DNA of 64,000 nucleotides from Desulfobacterales bacterium (GTDB taxonomy: Bacteria; Desulfobacterota; Desulfobacteria; Desulfobacterales; JAEINQ01): NCBI GenBank assembly GCA_016342285.1, contig JAEINQ010000035.1, positions 1 through 64,000 of the forward strand. Reading direction: 5' to 3'. Position numbers and translations under genes: made by a program. Below are positions 7,955-16,313 of this stretch, piece after piece. Each line of letters begins with the position of its first letter. Within the stretch, counting starts at the first letter, position 1. The notes under the pieces were generated by a model. The model had not been told where the DNA came from. It saw nothing but the letters and a program-made list of their open reading frames with translations, and ran no database searches.

Positions 7955-9670
7955 GTGAAAATACAGCTCGTCTATCCGAATTTTATCGAAGCGCGGATTC
8001 ATGCAGAAGAGGTGGCGGCCGTTCCCATGGGCCTGTATTCCGTTGCCGCGGTGCTGATCGAGGCAGGCCACGAGGTCTCGGTATTCAACTGGTATGACAG
8101 CCCACCAGACCCTGACGCCTTAAAAACACACCTGGTAAAAACCCGGCCCGATCTGATCGGTTTTTCCATTCTTTGCGCCAACCGCTGGGGCGGGATCGAC
8201 ATTGCCCGCCGGGTAAATGAATGGGTCCCCGGTATCCGGATCGTCTTTGGCGGGGTCGGAGCGACCTTTTTGTGGACCCACCTGTTGACCCACTTTCCCG
8301 AGATCGATTTTGTGGTGGTGGGCGAGGGCGAAACGAGTTTTCCGGCTTTGGTGCAAGCACTGGAAAACGGCCATCCGTCAGCCATCGAGGAGATCGCAGG
8401 CATTGCTTTTTCAAAGTCGGGCCCGCCCGTTTTTACCGGCCCGGCGGCGCCGGTGCCCGACCTGGACCGCCTTCCCGATCCGGCCCAATATTTCACCTTC
8501 CAGCACCTGAGCCTGACCCGGGGGTGTCCTTCCGACTGCAACTTTTGTGGTTCACCCCGGCTTTGGGGACGCCGGGTGCGGTTTCATTCAGCCGATTTTT
8601 TCGTGGGTCAGATCGCACGGCTGTATGAAAAAGGCGTGCGGTTTTTCTATTTCTCCGACGACACATTCACCTTGAAAAAGAGCCTGGTCATCGATGTTTG
8701 CCAAAAGATTGTCGAGCGAAAGCTCGACATTTCCTGGAACGCCATCAGCCGGGTCGATGCCGTGGACGGGCAGATCCTTTCTGCCATGCGACGGGCCGGG
8801 TGTATCCAGATCAGCTACGGCATCGAGAGCGGATCGGAAAAGATACGAAAACGGCTGGGGAAAAGCCTTGACGAGAAAAAAATCGAAACCGCCTTTGCCC
8901 TGACAACAAGCTTCGGCATTTTGCCCCGGGCCTATTTCATCTACGGCTGCCCGGGCGATTCCGAGGCCACCGTCGACCAGACCCTGGCCCTGATGGAAAA
9001 GATAAAACCCCTGGCGGCGATCTTTTACATCCTCGACATTTTTCCGGGAACGGCCCTCTACGACGATTACCTGGTACGGACCGGGGCCGGTGACGACATC
9101 TGGGGTGAGCGGATCGAAGACATCCTTTACTTTGAGACCGATCCCGATCTTTCAAAGGAAGCGGTGCTGGCCTGGGGAAAACAGCTCCGGGAGGCCTTTT
9201 ACCAACGGCTGCCCGAATATGCCCGCTCCGTGGAGTTGGTGGACGATCCGGAGTTTTTCGCCCTGCACGCGGACTTTCTCTCCCGGCTGGCCCTGACCTT
9301 TGACCAGGGCGACTATGCGAACATCTCCGGCATGCCGGAGCGGGAAAAGACCGCCGAAGATCTCTACCGCCGGGCCCTATCCTATGCCCCCGACGCCCGG
9401 GCCTTTCTGGGCCTGGGCATGATCTTCCAGCGCCGAAGTGATTTTTTCTCCTCGATTGAAATTCTCTCACGGGGCCTGAAGGATTTTCCCCGGAACGAAC
9501 CGCTCCACATCTGCCTGGCGGTGAGCCTGATGAACACCGGCGATTTTGCCAAAGCCCTGGGTCACCTGATGCCCTTTGAGCACAACCCCCAGGCCCTTTC
9601 CTTTGCCGCCGCCTGCCACCGTGCTCTGGGCGATGAGGGTGCCGCGCGCGCTTGCGAAAAGCGGCTATAG
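7955..9670 (+). CDS. B12-binding domain radical SAM protein with TPR-like C-terminus
   Basis: From the GTG at 7955 (AAGAAGGGA just upstream; a second in-frame GTG lies at 7919) the protein is 571 residues. Residues 1-140 form a cobalamin-binding Rossmann-like domain (PMGLYSVAAVLIEAGHEV, ADFVVVGEGE-type segment). The radical SAM core follows, with the cluster ligands in CPSDCNFC (Cys191, Cys195, Cys198) and YGIESGSEKIRKRLGK. The last 130 residues look like TPR helices (DLYRRALSYAPDARAFLGLG). This is the BchE/P-methylase superfamily; typical reactions are methylation, cyclisation or oxidation of unreactive carbons. The DxHxxG cobalamin-ligand motif is not obvious. The substrate is unknown and there is no biosynthetic neighbour. 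Confidence 0.85.
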   Translation: MKIQLVYPNFIEARIHAEEVAAVPMGLYSVAAVLIEAGHEVSVFNWYDSPPDPDALKTHLVKTRPDLIGFSILCANRWGGIDIARRVNEWVPGIRIVFGGVGATFLWTHLLTHFPEIDFVVVGEGETSFPALVQALENGHPSAIEEIAGIAFSKSGPPVFTGPAAPVPDLDRLPDPAQYFTFQHLSLTRGCPSDCNFCGSPRLWGRRVRFHSADFFVGQIARLYEKGVRFFYFSDDTFTLKKSLVIDVCQKIVERKLDISWNAISRVDAVDGQILSAMRRAGCIQISYGIESGSEKIRKRLGKSLDEKKIETAFALTTSFGILPRAYFIYGCPGDSEATVDQTLALMEKIKPLAAIFYILDIFPGTALYDDYLVRTGAGDDIWGERIEDILYFETDPDLSKEAVLAWGKQLREAFYQRLPEYARSVELVDDPEFFALHADFLSRLALTFDQGDYANISGMPEREKTAEDLYRRALSYAPDARAFLGLGMIFQRRSDFFSSIEILSRGLKDFPRNEPLHICLAVSLMNTGDFAKALGHLMPFEHNPQALSFAAACHRALGDEGAARACEKRL

Positions 9671-9713
9671 AATAGTCGCTTCATAAAATAGACCCGTCCG
9701 ATAAGCCGACCTG

Positions 9714-9830
9714 GTCGGACAGGTCGGACAAGTCGGACAAGTCGGACAAGTCGGACAAGTCGGACAAGTCGGACAAGTCGGACAGGTCAGACAGGTCAGA
9801 CGAGTCGGACAAGTCGGACAGGTCAGAACG
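9714..9830. repeat. nonamer tandem array, 13 units
   Basis: Thirteen consecutive copies of GTCGGACAA with a few substitutions (GTCAGACAG, GTCAGACGA). A matching array of seven units lies at 10481-10543, so the four-helix-bundle gene sits between two arrays of the same nonamer in the same orientation. Confidence 0.9.
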
Positions 9831-9867
9831 GTTTGGCTTTTCAACCCCAACCAGCGGAGGAGACACC

Positions 9868-10473
9868 ATGAACCCGGTCGAACCCCCGTTCTTGCCCCAT
9901 GGCGGTTATCGAAAGCTTCGGAGCTACGCCGTGGCCGAGGCGGTTTATGATGCCACGGTGGTCTTTTGCCGCCGGTTTTTCCCCCGGGACCGGCGCATGA
10001 CCGACCAGATGGTGCAGGCGGCCCGAAGCGGGGTGAGAAACATCAGCGAGGGGAGCGGGGCCGCTGCCACCTCGCGCAAAATGGAAATGAAGCTAACCAA
10101 TGTGGCCAGGGCCAGTCTGGGCGATGAACTGCTTCGTGACTGCGAAAGCTTTTTGCGCCAGAACGGGCTGCGGGTCTGGCCCAAGGATTCACGGGAGGCC
10201 CGGGCCATGCGGGAGCGGCTGCGGGAGGATCATGCCGCCGATCTTCCGGCTGCGCCGCCGGGCAAGGTGCGCCTGACCGGACTTGCCGGCCTGGCCGGTT
10301 TCGTGGCCGAAGCCGAACCCGAAATTGCCGGCAACGCCATGGTTTGTGCCGTGAACCAGGCGGTTTATCTGCTCAAGCGGCAGGTCGAGAGCCAGGGTCG
10401 CCGGTTTTTACAGGAAGGCGGTTTTACGGAGAACCTTTACCGCCAGAGGAAAAGGGAACGGGATCGGAAGTAG
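9868..10473 (+). CDS. four-helix-bundle protein (S23 / intervening-sequence-type)
   Basis: The 201-residue protein belongs to the four-helix-bundle family that includes the 23S rRNA intervening-sequence (S23) proteins and bAvd-like proteins. The family core is visible in YRKLRSYAVAEAVYD, FPRDRRMTDQMVQAARS and SVRNISEG-like VRNISEGSGA. Usual members are 115-130 residues, so the C-terminal 80 residues here are an extension. The start follows CGGAGGAGACACC. The function is unsettled in most hosts. It is flanked on both sides by arrays of one nonamer, which suggests the gene and arrays move or were copied together. Confidence 0.75.
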   Translation: MNPVEPPFLPHGGYRKLRSYAVAEAVYDATVVFCRRFFPRDRRMTDQMVQAARSGVRNISEGSGAAATSRKMEMKLTNVARASLGDELLRDCESFLRQNGLRVWPKDSREARAMRERLREDHAADLPAAPPGKVRLTGLAGLAGFVAEAEPEIAGNAMVCAVNQAVYLLKRQVESQGRRFLQEGGFTENLYRQRKRERDRK

Positions 10474-10480
10474 GGGAGTT

Positions 10481-10543
10481 GTCGGACAGGTCGGACAAGT
10501 CGAACAAGTCAGACAAGTCGGACAAGTCGGACAAGTCGGACAA
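10481..10543. repeat. nonamer tandem array, 7 units
   Basis: Seven copies of GTCGGACAA with substitutions (GTCGAACAA, GTCAGACAA), starting 7 bases after the stop of the four-helix-bundle gene. Same unit and orientation as 9714-9830. Confidence 0.9.
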
Positions 10544-10650
10544 AAGAAAACCGTAATATCGAACCAATCATAGACTTCTCAGGCGTTGTCTGTGATGCCG
10601 GTTGACACCAAAAGCTGCCTGTAAACGTCGTCCTCGAACCCTTTTTCCGT

Positions 10651-12171
10651 TCAGCCTTCACGGTGACTGCCTCTGTGAAACCCCTTGTCCGGATGCCAGG
10701 CCCGGATATGGATCAGATCCGGAAAGGCGCTGGGTTTGTAGATGGACTTGTCCAGCAGCAGGCGCAGGCAGTCCTGAATCCCCTCGCTCATGGTGGGGTG
10801 GGGGTGGACGCTCTTGAGCATGTCCCGGATCCCCTTGTCCTGGTCCATGAGAAGCGCGATGGACATGATGGTGTTTGAGACCTGGGGACCGGCGGCGCGC
10901 ATGCCGAGAATCTTCGGGTCGGCGTCGTCACTGACGATGATCTTGACGAAGCCGTTGGTGGAGCGCATGGCGATGGCCCGGCTCAACAGGGCGTTTGAGT
11001 AGTACCCCACCCGGTAGGGGATTTTCTTCTTCCGGCAGGTCTTCTCGTTAAGACCCACGGCTGCCACCGCCGGCTTGAAGAACATCACCGTACTCATGTT
11101 CCGGTAGCTCATGGGCCACTGGGGCTCCCCGAACATGTGCTTGACGGCGTAGCGGCTCTCCATCTCGGCCAGGTTAACCAGGGCCGGGTGCTGGGTGACG
11201 TCACCGGAAGCGTAGATGTTGCCGCCGACGCGGCAGTTGGCGTCGGTTTCGAGAAATCCTTTGTTGTTGGGGGCGATACCGGCCGCCTCCAGGTTCAGCC
11301 CATCGGTGTTGGGCACCCGGCCGATGGAGACAAGAACGGCGTCCACCTTGACCACACTGGCCCGGCCGTCGGTAAAATCGAGAATGACGTCCAGGTGGTC
11401 GGTGTGGCGGCGAATGTCCTTGAGTGCCGCGCTGTGAAGGATCTTGACGCCGTTTTTTTCCAGGTTGGTGCTGACGAAATCGCTGATGTCCTCGTCTTCG
11501 TAAGGGATAACCCGGTCGGCGTGGTCCACCAGGTAGACCCGGGTTTGGCCGAAATTGGAGAAGATGGCCGCGTATTCGCACCCGATGACGCCGGCGCCGA
11601 TGATCATCAGGCGGGCCGGGAAGGCTTCCAGATTCAAGACGCCGTCGCTGTCGAGAATCCGGCGCTGGTCGGTCTCAATGTTGGCAAAGGCCCGGGGCCT
11701 GGAGCCGGTGGCGATGAGCACGAAGTCGGCGTGGATCTCCTCCCGGCTGCCATCGGCCTGAAGGATTGCCACGGTGTTTGGGTCAACGAAAGAGGCCCGG
11801 CCCTGTTTGAAGGTCACCGAACCCGGCCCCTGCCAGCGCCGCGGGGAGAGGGTCTCCAACTGGCTGAGCATCTGCTGCTGCTTTTCTTCCACGGCGGCGA
11901 TGACCGTGGAGAGGACCGACGGGTAGTGAACCGTCAGGTCCGACGCCCGGTATCCCCGGTCGATCTTGGCGGCGACATCGTAGTCCTTGGCCAGTTCCCA
12001 CATGGTTTTGGAGGCCAGCGCGCCCCACATGACACCGGCGCCACCGATTTCGTCGGCTTCCACCATACAGACGTGCCGGCCCATGTCCACGGCGCGCATG
12101 GCACCGGCAAATCCGCCGGGGCCGCATCCCATGACACACAGGTCGAATTTGTCGGGGGCGTGGTCAGACAT
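10651..12171 (-). CDS. FAD-dependent pyridine nucleotide oxidoreductase, Lpd/SthA-like, lacking redox cysteines
   Basis: This 506-residue protein has the full class-I flavoprotein disulfide reductase layout: an FAD Rossmann fold (GCGPGGFAGAMRA), a second GxGxxG for NAD(P)H (IIGAGVIGCEYAAIF), the FAD loop IYASGDVTQHPALV, and a dimerisation domain with the HPHPTMSE His-Glu pair. The CxxxxC redox motif that should follow the first fold is replaced: GGAGVMWGALASK has no cysteine. Soluble transhydrogenase SthA has a similar GGxxTHWGTIPSK segment with one cysteine, so a transhydrogenase or diaphorase role is likelier than lipoamide reduction. The ATG at 12171 follows AAGGAGG. No 2-oxoacid dehydrogenase subunits are nearby. 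Confidence 0.85.
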   Translation of the reverse strand: MSDHAPDKFDLCVMGCGPGGFAGAMRAVDMGRHVCMVEADEIGGAGVMWGALASKTMWELAKDYDVAAKIDRGYRASDLTVHYPSVLSTVIAAVEEKQQQMLSQLETLSPRRWQGPGSVTFKQGRASFVDPNTVAILQADGSREEIHADFVLIATGSRPRAFANIETDQRRILDSDGVLNLEAFPARLMIIGAGVIGCEYAAIFSNFGQTRVYLVDHADRVIPYEDEDISDFVSTNLEKNGVKILHSAALKDIRRHTDHLDVILDFTDGRASVVKVDAVLVSIGRVPNTDGLNLEAAGIAPNNKGFLETDANCRVGGNIYASGDVTQHPALVNLAEMESRYAVKHMFGEPQWPMSYRNMSTVMFFKPAVAAVGLNEKTCRKKKIPYRVGYYSNALLSRAIAMRSTNGFVKIIVSDDADPKILGMRAAGPQVSNTIMSIALLMDQDKGIRDMLKSVHPHPTMSEGIQDCLRLLLDKSIYKPSAFPDLIHIRAWHPDKGFHRGSHREG

Positions 12172-12269
12172 GGGCAGGCCTCCTTGTTCTGAAATAAAGC
12201 CACCACTTCCAGGGGCGGTCCCGGAGAGGGTCAGCGGTTCCGGCGAGAATGCAGCCGGGTAAATTCAAA

Positions 12270-12476
12270 ATTTACATTGTCCAATGCTCCAGTTCGAAAT
12301 GCCTAAAATGCCTAAAATGAAGGAATTCTGCCATATCTTAGCTTAAAAAGCCGGAGCGAAGCGACTCCACAACTTTAGGCATTTCGCACTTTAGTGCATT
12401 TTAGGCATTGGGCGACAAATGAAACGGCATAGCCACCTGACTCTGACCACGCCACAGGACGTGGATTCCTACTTCG
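12270..12476. repeat. composite intergenic repeat (minus orientation, modules D-C-B-A)
   Basis: Reading on the minus strand, this copy has all four modules: the ATCCACGTCCTGTGG-type hairpin (A), the TCAGAGTCAGGTGGC segment (B), the AATGCCTAAAATGCAC segment (C) and the GAGTCGCTTCGCTCCGGCTT...ATATGGCAGAATTCC segment (D). Its outer end carries a CATTGTCCAATGCTC fragment shared with the 34075-34232 repeat. Confidence 0.7.
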
Positions 12477-12499
12477 AATTGAACAGTTGCCGGATCACC

Positions 12500-13726
12500 C
12501 TATCCAGCGAGGGCGCTGGCGATCCTGGCCAGGGCCTCCTGTACGTTTTCCCGGCTGTTGAAAGCACTGATGCGGATGTAGTTTTCGCCGCAGGTGCCGA
12601 ACCCGGCACCGGGCGTGCAGACCACACCGGCCTTTTCCAGAAGTTCATCGAAAAAAGCCCAGGAATTCTTTTTGCCGTTGATCCAGATATAGGGAGAATT
12701 CTCGCCGCCGACACAGGCGTAGCCCAGTTCCTGCATTTTCATACGGATCAGGGCGGCGTTCTCCAAGTAGGCGTTGATCAGGGCGGTTGTCTGGGTGCGC
12801 CCCTCAGCGGTGTAGACGGCCGCCGCGGCCTGTTGAACCGGGTAGGAAACCCCGTTGAATTTGGTGGACTGGCGACGCTGCCACAGGGCGTGTACGCTGT
12901 GGGCCTTGCCGTCGGCGTCCCAGGCCATGAGGGATTTGGGGACCACGGTGAAGGCGCACCGGGTGCCGGTAAATCCGGCGGTTTTGGAAAAGCTTCGAAA
13001 TTCGATGGCGACCTCCCGCGCTCCCTCGATTTCAAAAATACTTTTCGGCAGGCCATCGTCGCGGACAAAGGCTTCGTAGGCGGCATCAAAGAGGATCAGG
13101 GCGCGGTGATCCCGTGCCCAGTCCACCCACCGGGCCAGGCCGGCCTTGTCGATGGTGGCCCCGGTGGGGTTGTTGGGGTAGCACAGGTAGATCAGGTCCA
13201 CCGGTTCCCGGGGCAGCTCGGGCACAAAGCCGTTTTCCGCCGTCCCTTCCATATAGACGATGCCGTCGTATCGGCCGTTTCGGTTTTTTTCGGTCCGGCC
13301 GGCCATGACATTGGTGTCCAGGTAGACCGGGTAGACCGGATCGGGGATGGCGATGCGGGCGCCGGTGGAAAAAATCTCCTGAATGTTGCCGGTATCGCAT
13401 TTGGATCCGTCGCTGACGAAGATCTCGTCGGCGGCGATGTCGGCCCCGCGGCTTTGGAAATCCGTTTCGGCGATTTTTTCCCTGAGAAAGGGGTATCCCT
13501 GTTCCGGGCCGTAACCGCGAAAAGTGGCGTCGTCGGCCATTTCGTCAATGGCCCGGTGAAAGGCGGCCACACAGGCCGGGGGAAGGGCGTGGGTCACATC
13601 CCCGATCCCCAGCTTGATGATGCTGCGTTCGGGGTGGGCCTGCTGAAAGGCGGCCACCCGTTTGGCGATATCGGAGAAAAGATAGGAAGCCTGGAGTTTG
13701 AGGAAGTGTTCGTTGATTCGAATCAT
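12500..13726 (-). CDS. dapL: LL-diaminopimelate aminotransferase
   Basis: From the ATG at 13726 (GAAAGGACGATC just upstream) the enzyme is 408 residues, the usual DapL length. It converts tetrahydrodipicolinate to LL-diaminopimelate in one step, bypassing the acyl-blocked intermediates of the DapC/D/E route. It is a fold-type I PLP aminotransferase: it opens with [20 protein letters not shown], typical of DapL, then has [21 protein letters not shown], the PLP lysine in [13 protein letters not shown], and [14 protein letters not shown] at the end. It points to lysine and peptidoglycan precursor synthesis by the DapL pathway. It is alone on its strand, between repeat elements. Confidence 0.95.
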   Translation of the reverse strand: MIRINEHFLKLQASYLFSDIAKRVAAFQQAHPERSIIKLGIGDVTHALPPACVAAFHRAIDEMADDATFRGYGPEQGYPFLREKIAETDFQSRGADIAADEIFVSDGSKCDTGNIQEIFSTGARIAIPDPVYPVYLDTNVMAGRTEKNRNGRYDGIVYMEGTAENGFVPELPREPVDLIYLCYPNNPTGATIDKAGLARWVDWARDHRALILFDAAYEAFVRDDGLPKSIFEIEGAREVAIEFRSFSKTAGFTGTRCAFTVVPKSLMAWDADGKAHSVHALWQRRQSTKFNGVSYPVQQAAAAVYTAEGRTQTTALINAYLENAALIRMKMQELGYACVGGENSPYIWINGKKNSWAFFDELLEKAGVVCTPGAGFGTCGENYIRISAFNSRENVQEALARIASALAG

Positions 13727-13749
13727 GATCGTCCTTTCAATCCGGTTTG

Positions 13750-13858
13750 CGAATCCACGTCCTGTGGGCGTGGTCAGAGTCAGTTGAAACCACCACAAAG
13801 ATCACAAAGAAAAAATAAGTTAATTTAATGCGTTAACTTTGTGTCCTTTGTGTGGTAA
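13750..13858. repeat. composite-repeat fragment followed by ACCAC-type hairpin
   Basis: Bases 13750-13790 carry only the A hairpin (ATCCACGTCCTGTGGGCGTGG) and the start of module B. Bases 13790-13858 are a long hairpin: ACCACAAAGATCACAAAG against CTTTGTGTCCTTTGTGTGGT, with AAGTTAA and TTAACTT in the inner stem. The word TTTTACGAGACCATCAAAG at 13868-13886 is a further shared repeat motif. The rest of 13887-14192 shows no recognisable gene. Confidence 0.65.
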
Positions 13859-14192
13859 ATTTAAAATTTTTACGAGACCATCAAAGTTAAGGCATCGATT
13901 CGCCCCGAAACCTTGAGAGGCGACCTTACTTTACTGGTTGGGCAAAATCGTGTCAATGACCACATCGAAAGCAAAAAAAGTCAAAATGTGGCTACCGGTT
14001 CAACCGGACATTGACCCCCGAGGAGACCGGACCTATCGAGGCACAGGGCAACGCGGTGATTCGGACTGACCTGCCGGTGACAGACCTCCGGCTTCCGATC
14101 AACCAAGCAGGGAGAGGATTTGCGTTGAAGCCCAGCATGTTTTGGGCTATCGTCAAATTTAAATCAACGCCCAGACAATGCGTGAGGTCAAT

Positions 14193-14852
14193 ATGCCGGA
14201 ACCGACCACCGTATTGATCGCCGATGATCACCGGGTGGTGATCGAAGGGATCAAGAGCGCCTTGCAGGCCTTGCCGGAATTTAAAATCGTGGGTGAGGCG
14301 GTGGACGGTCTGCAGACCGTGGAACTGACACGGATTCTCGGGCCGGATATCGTCATCATGGACATTTCCATGCCCCAACTCAACGGCCTCGAGGCCACCC
14401 GCCAGATTCGGGCCGCTGACACCCAGACCCGCGTGGTGATTTACAGCATGCACTCGGACAAGGAATTTGTGGTGGACCTTTTCAAGGCGGGCATCTCCGC
14501 CTATGTTCTCAAAGACGACCCGCTTTCCGATCTTCTTCTCGCCCTCCAGGCGGTCCGTAGCGGCGGCACCTATTTTTCCACCATGGCGCCGACGGTTCTT
14601 CTTCGTCACATGCAGGACCTGGAACAGCGTGGTGAATTGTCTGACGACCCCCTGGCCCGGTTGAGCAAACGGGAAAAAGAAGTTTTTCGTCTTCTGGCCG
14701 AAGGCAACAGCGTCAAATGTATCGCCGCGACACTGTTTATCAGTCCCAAGACCGTTGAATCGCACAAGTACAACATCATGCAAAAACTGGGTGTCGATTC
14801 CGTTGTCGACCTGACCAAAGTGGCGATCAGGAATAACCTGATCAAGATTTAA
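14193..14852 (+). CDS. NarL/FixJ-family response regulator
   Basis: The 219-residue protein has a receiver domain with the acidic pair Asp11-Asp12, phospho-acceptor Asp57 (VIMDISMP), and the conserved lysine in YVLKDD. A LuxR-type helix-turn-helix follows (LSKREKEVFRLLAEGNSVKC, SPKTVESHKYNIMQKLGV). I prefer the ATG at 14193, preceded by GTGAGGTC, to the one at 14178. No histidine kinase is adjacent, so it is an orphan in this window. Its receiver is canonical, unlike the receivers at 15837 and 41725. Confidence 0.93.
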   Translation: MPEPTTVLIADDHRVVIEGIKSALQALPEFKIVGEAVDGLQTVELTRILGPDIVIMDISMPQLNGLEATRQIRAADTQTRVVIYSMHSDKEFVVDLFKAGISAYVLKDDPLSDLLLALQAVRSGGTYFSTMAPTVLLRHMQDLEQRGELSDDPLARLSKREKEVFRLLAEGNSVKCIAATLFISPKTVESHKYNIMQKLGVDSVVDLTKVAIRNNLIKI

Positions 14853-14859
14853 TTCGTCA

Positions 14860-15068
14860 TAGAAATCCATGTCCTCAGGGCATGGCCAGGGTCCATTGGC
14901 TATGCCGATAGAATCGCCAGCAAATGCCCGGCTATCGCCTAAAATGCGCTAAAGTTTGAAATGCCTAAAATTTAGGCATGTTAGGCACTTCGAACTTCAA
15001 GCAGTAAAGGATAGCCCCTTCCAGGGGCAAACCAAAGCATGGTCTTCTGTGCCAGGATTCTTTACATG
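14860..15068. repeat. composite intergenic repeat plus a second hairpin module
   Basis: ATCCATGTCCTCAGGGCATGG (A hairpin), ATGCCGATAGAATCGCC (B) and AAAATGCGCTAAAGTTTGAA (C) follow each other after the response-regulator stop. At 15018-15068 a related hairpin, CATGGTCTTCTGTGCCAGGATT, follows. The remainder to 15429 shows no gene. Confidence 0.65.
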
Positions 15069-15429
15069 CTTTCCAGCCATGCCAGTCGCCTGTTTTGGTC
15101 ATTTGGGGCGTTTTGACGAATCCGTCCCTCTGCGCCGAGAAGATCAAAAACGGTCCAGCCAAATCCATTGCCACTTTAAAAAAAATCAGGAATTTTCCGA
15201 TAAAAAATCAGGGTTTTCCTGATTTACTCGTGCCCATTCCGTCTGTAGGGTGCAAACTACCGGGAACCTCTCGGCCTCAGGAAAGGACGTGGGCCGGAGG
15301 TCTCCAACGGGATGCAAATGATCGCTGAACGTTGATACCCGCTGACGGATTCTTTTTAAGCACTGCAACCGGAGATGTTACAACCCTATGCCCTGCATCG
15401 GACAGGGTGACCGGCCAAGGAGGTGGCCC

Positions 15430-15615
15430 ATGATTTCTTCGCCATGCCGAGACTGCCCATTGAGAAACCAGCCGAAGGAAAATTGCTATAAGAATTGTGA
15501 ACGGCTGCAGGCTGTCCAAATGCTTCAGGTGGCCAAAGAGCCTTGCTATGTTTACTCTGGGATCGATTATGTGGACGAGAGTCGCTACTGTATCAATACC
15601 GCGGCCTTTGAATGA
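15430..15615 (+). CDS. small Cys-rich protein of unknown function
   Basis: A 61-residue frame starts at an ATG placed 5 bases after an excellent AAGGAGGTGG. Its cysteines are grouped as CRDCPLR, NCYKNCERL and a later PCYVYSG and YC, giving a CxxC and a CxxxC pair that could bind zinc or an iron-sulfur cluster. I do not recognise the family. Its stop overlaps the beginning of the open frame carrying the following receiver protein, but that protein probably starts further down at 15837. Confidence 0.6.
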   Translation: MISSPCRDCPLRNQPKENCYKNCERLQAVQMLQVAKEPCYVYSGIDYVDESRYCINTAAFE

Positions 15616-15836
15616 CCCGATCCGCCGCCGGACGGAGCGTCGGACCTAACCCTTATTTGCACCTTACACCATCCATTGAATTGAGCGCCATGATTCGTTT
15701 GGGGGCAGACCCTTCTCACCGCGACCACGCGGCGGTGCCGCGTGGATCGATGCAACGCCCTGTCGAGCCTTCCCTGCATGGAGAGGTTCGGGCCAGACAA
15801 TTCACGACAAGAGATGAATTTCGCGGCCACTTCCCT

Positions 15837-16277
15837 ATGGACGACAATATACTGATCATAGACCACGATCCGGATATTCGACGGTATTTGGAATCGATAC
15901 TGACCGGGACCGGATATCGGGTTGAATCCGCATCCGGGCCGGCCGAGGCCATCCTCGTTTTTAAACGCCAGAGGCCAAGCCTTGTCGTCATGGAAACGCG
16001 TCTGGAGGGGCAGTCGGGACAGGAACTGATACGGCTGTTCAAGAAGATGGATGCGGACGTGGAAGTCATTGTCCTGACCGGCAATGCCACTTTGGTCAAT
16101 GCCGTCGATGCCATGCGGGGGGACGGTGCTTTCGATTTTCTGACCAAGCCCCTGGAAGATGTCGCCCAACTGATTCGGTCCGTGGATCAGGCACTGGCCA
16201 AGCAACGGTCCAATCGCGAACGCAGCCGTCTGTTCAGCCACATGAACGGCCATGGATCCGCCCCCTCCGAGCGCTGA
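15837..16277 (+). CDS. receiver-domain protein with Glu at the phosphorylation site
   Basis: From the ATG at 15837 this is a 146-residue stand-alone receiver. It has the acidic cluster (IIDHDPD, Asp9 and Asp11), the switch threonine in VLTGNA and the lysine in FLTKPLED. The phospho-acceptor Asp is replaced by Glu53 in VVMETRLEG. Glu at this site mimics the phosphorylated state in several response regulators, so the protein may be constitutively active or phosphorylation-independent. There is no output domain. The start is uncertain: the frame is open upstream to 15612 and no strong ribosome-binding site is visible. Confidence 0.75.
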   Translation: MDDNILIIDHDPDIRRYLESILTGTGYRVESASGPAEAILVFKRQRPSLVVMETRLEGQSGQELIRLFKKMDADVEVIVLTGNATLVNAVDAMRGDGAFDFLTKPLEDVAQLIRSVDQALAKQRSNRERSRLFSHMNGHGSAPSER

Positions 16278-16313
16278 CCGTTTGTTTCCCCATGGGTTGT
16301 GAGCGCTTGTTCC

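Noticed and set aside
9665..9869. Two minus-strand frames giving LSDLSD and CPTCPT repeats
   Set aside because: They are direct translations of the nonamer array and not evidence of a repeat protein; no start context.
9714..10543. Nonamer arrays as a CRISPR
   Set aside because: Units are contiguous 9-base repeats without spacers.
12419..13828. 469-codon open frame on the plus strand across the dapL gene
   Set aside because: It is the antisense of dapL, has no family motifs, and arises from the GC-rich third positions of the real gene.
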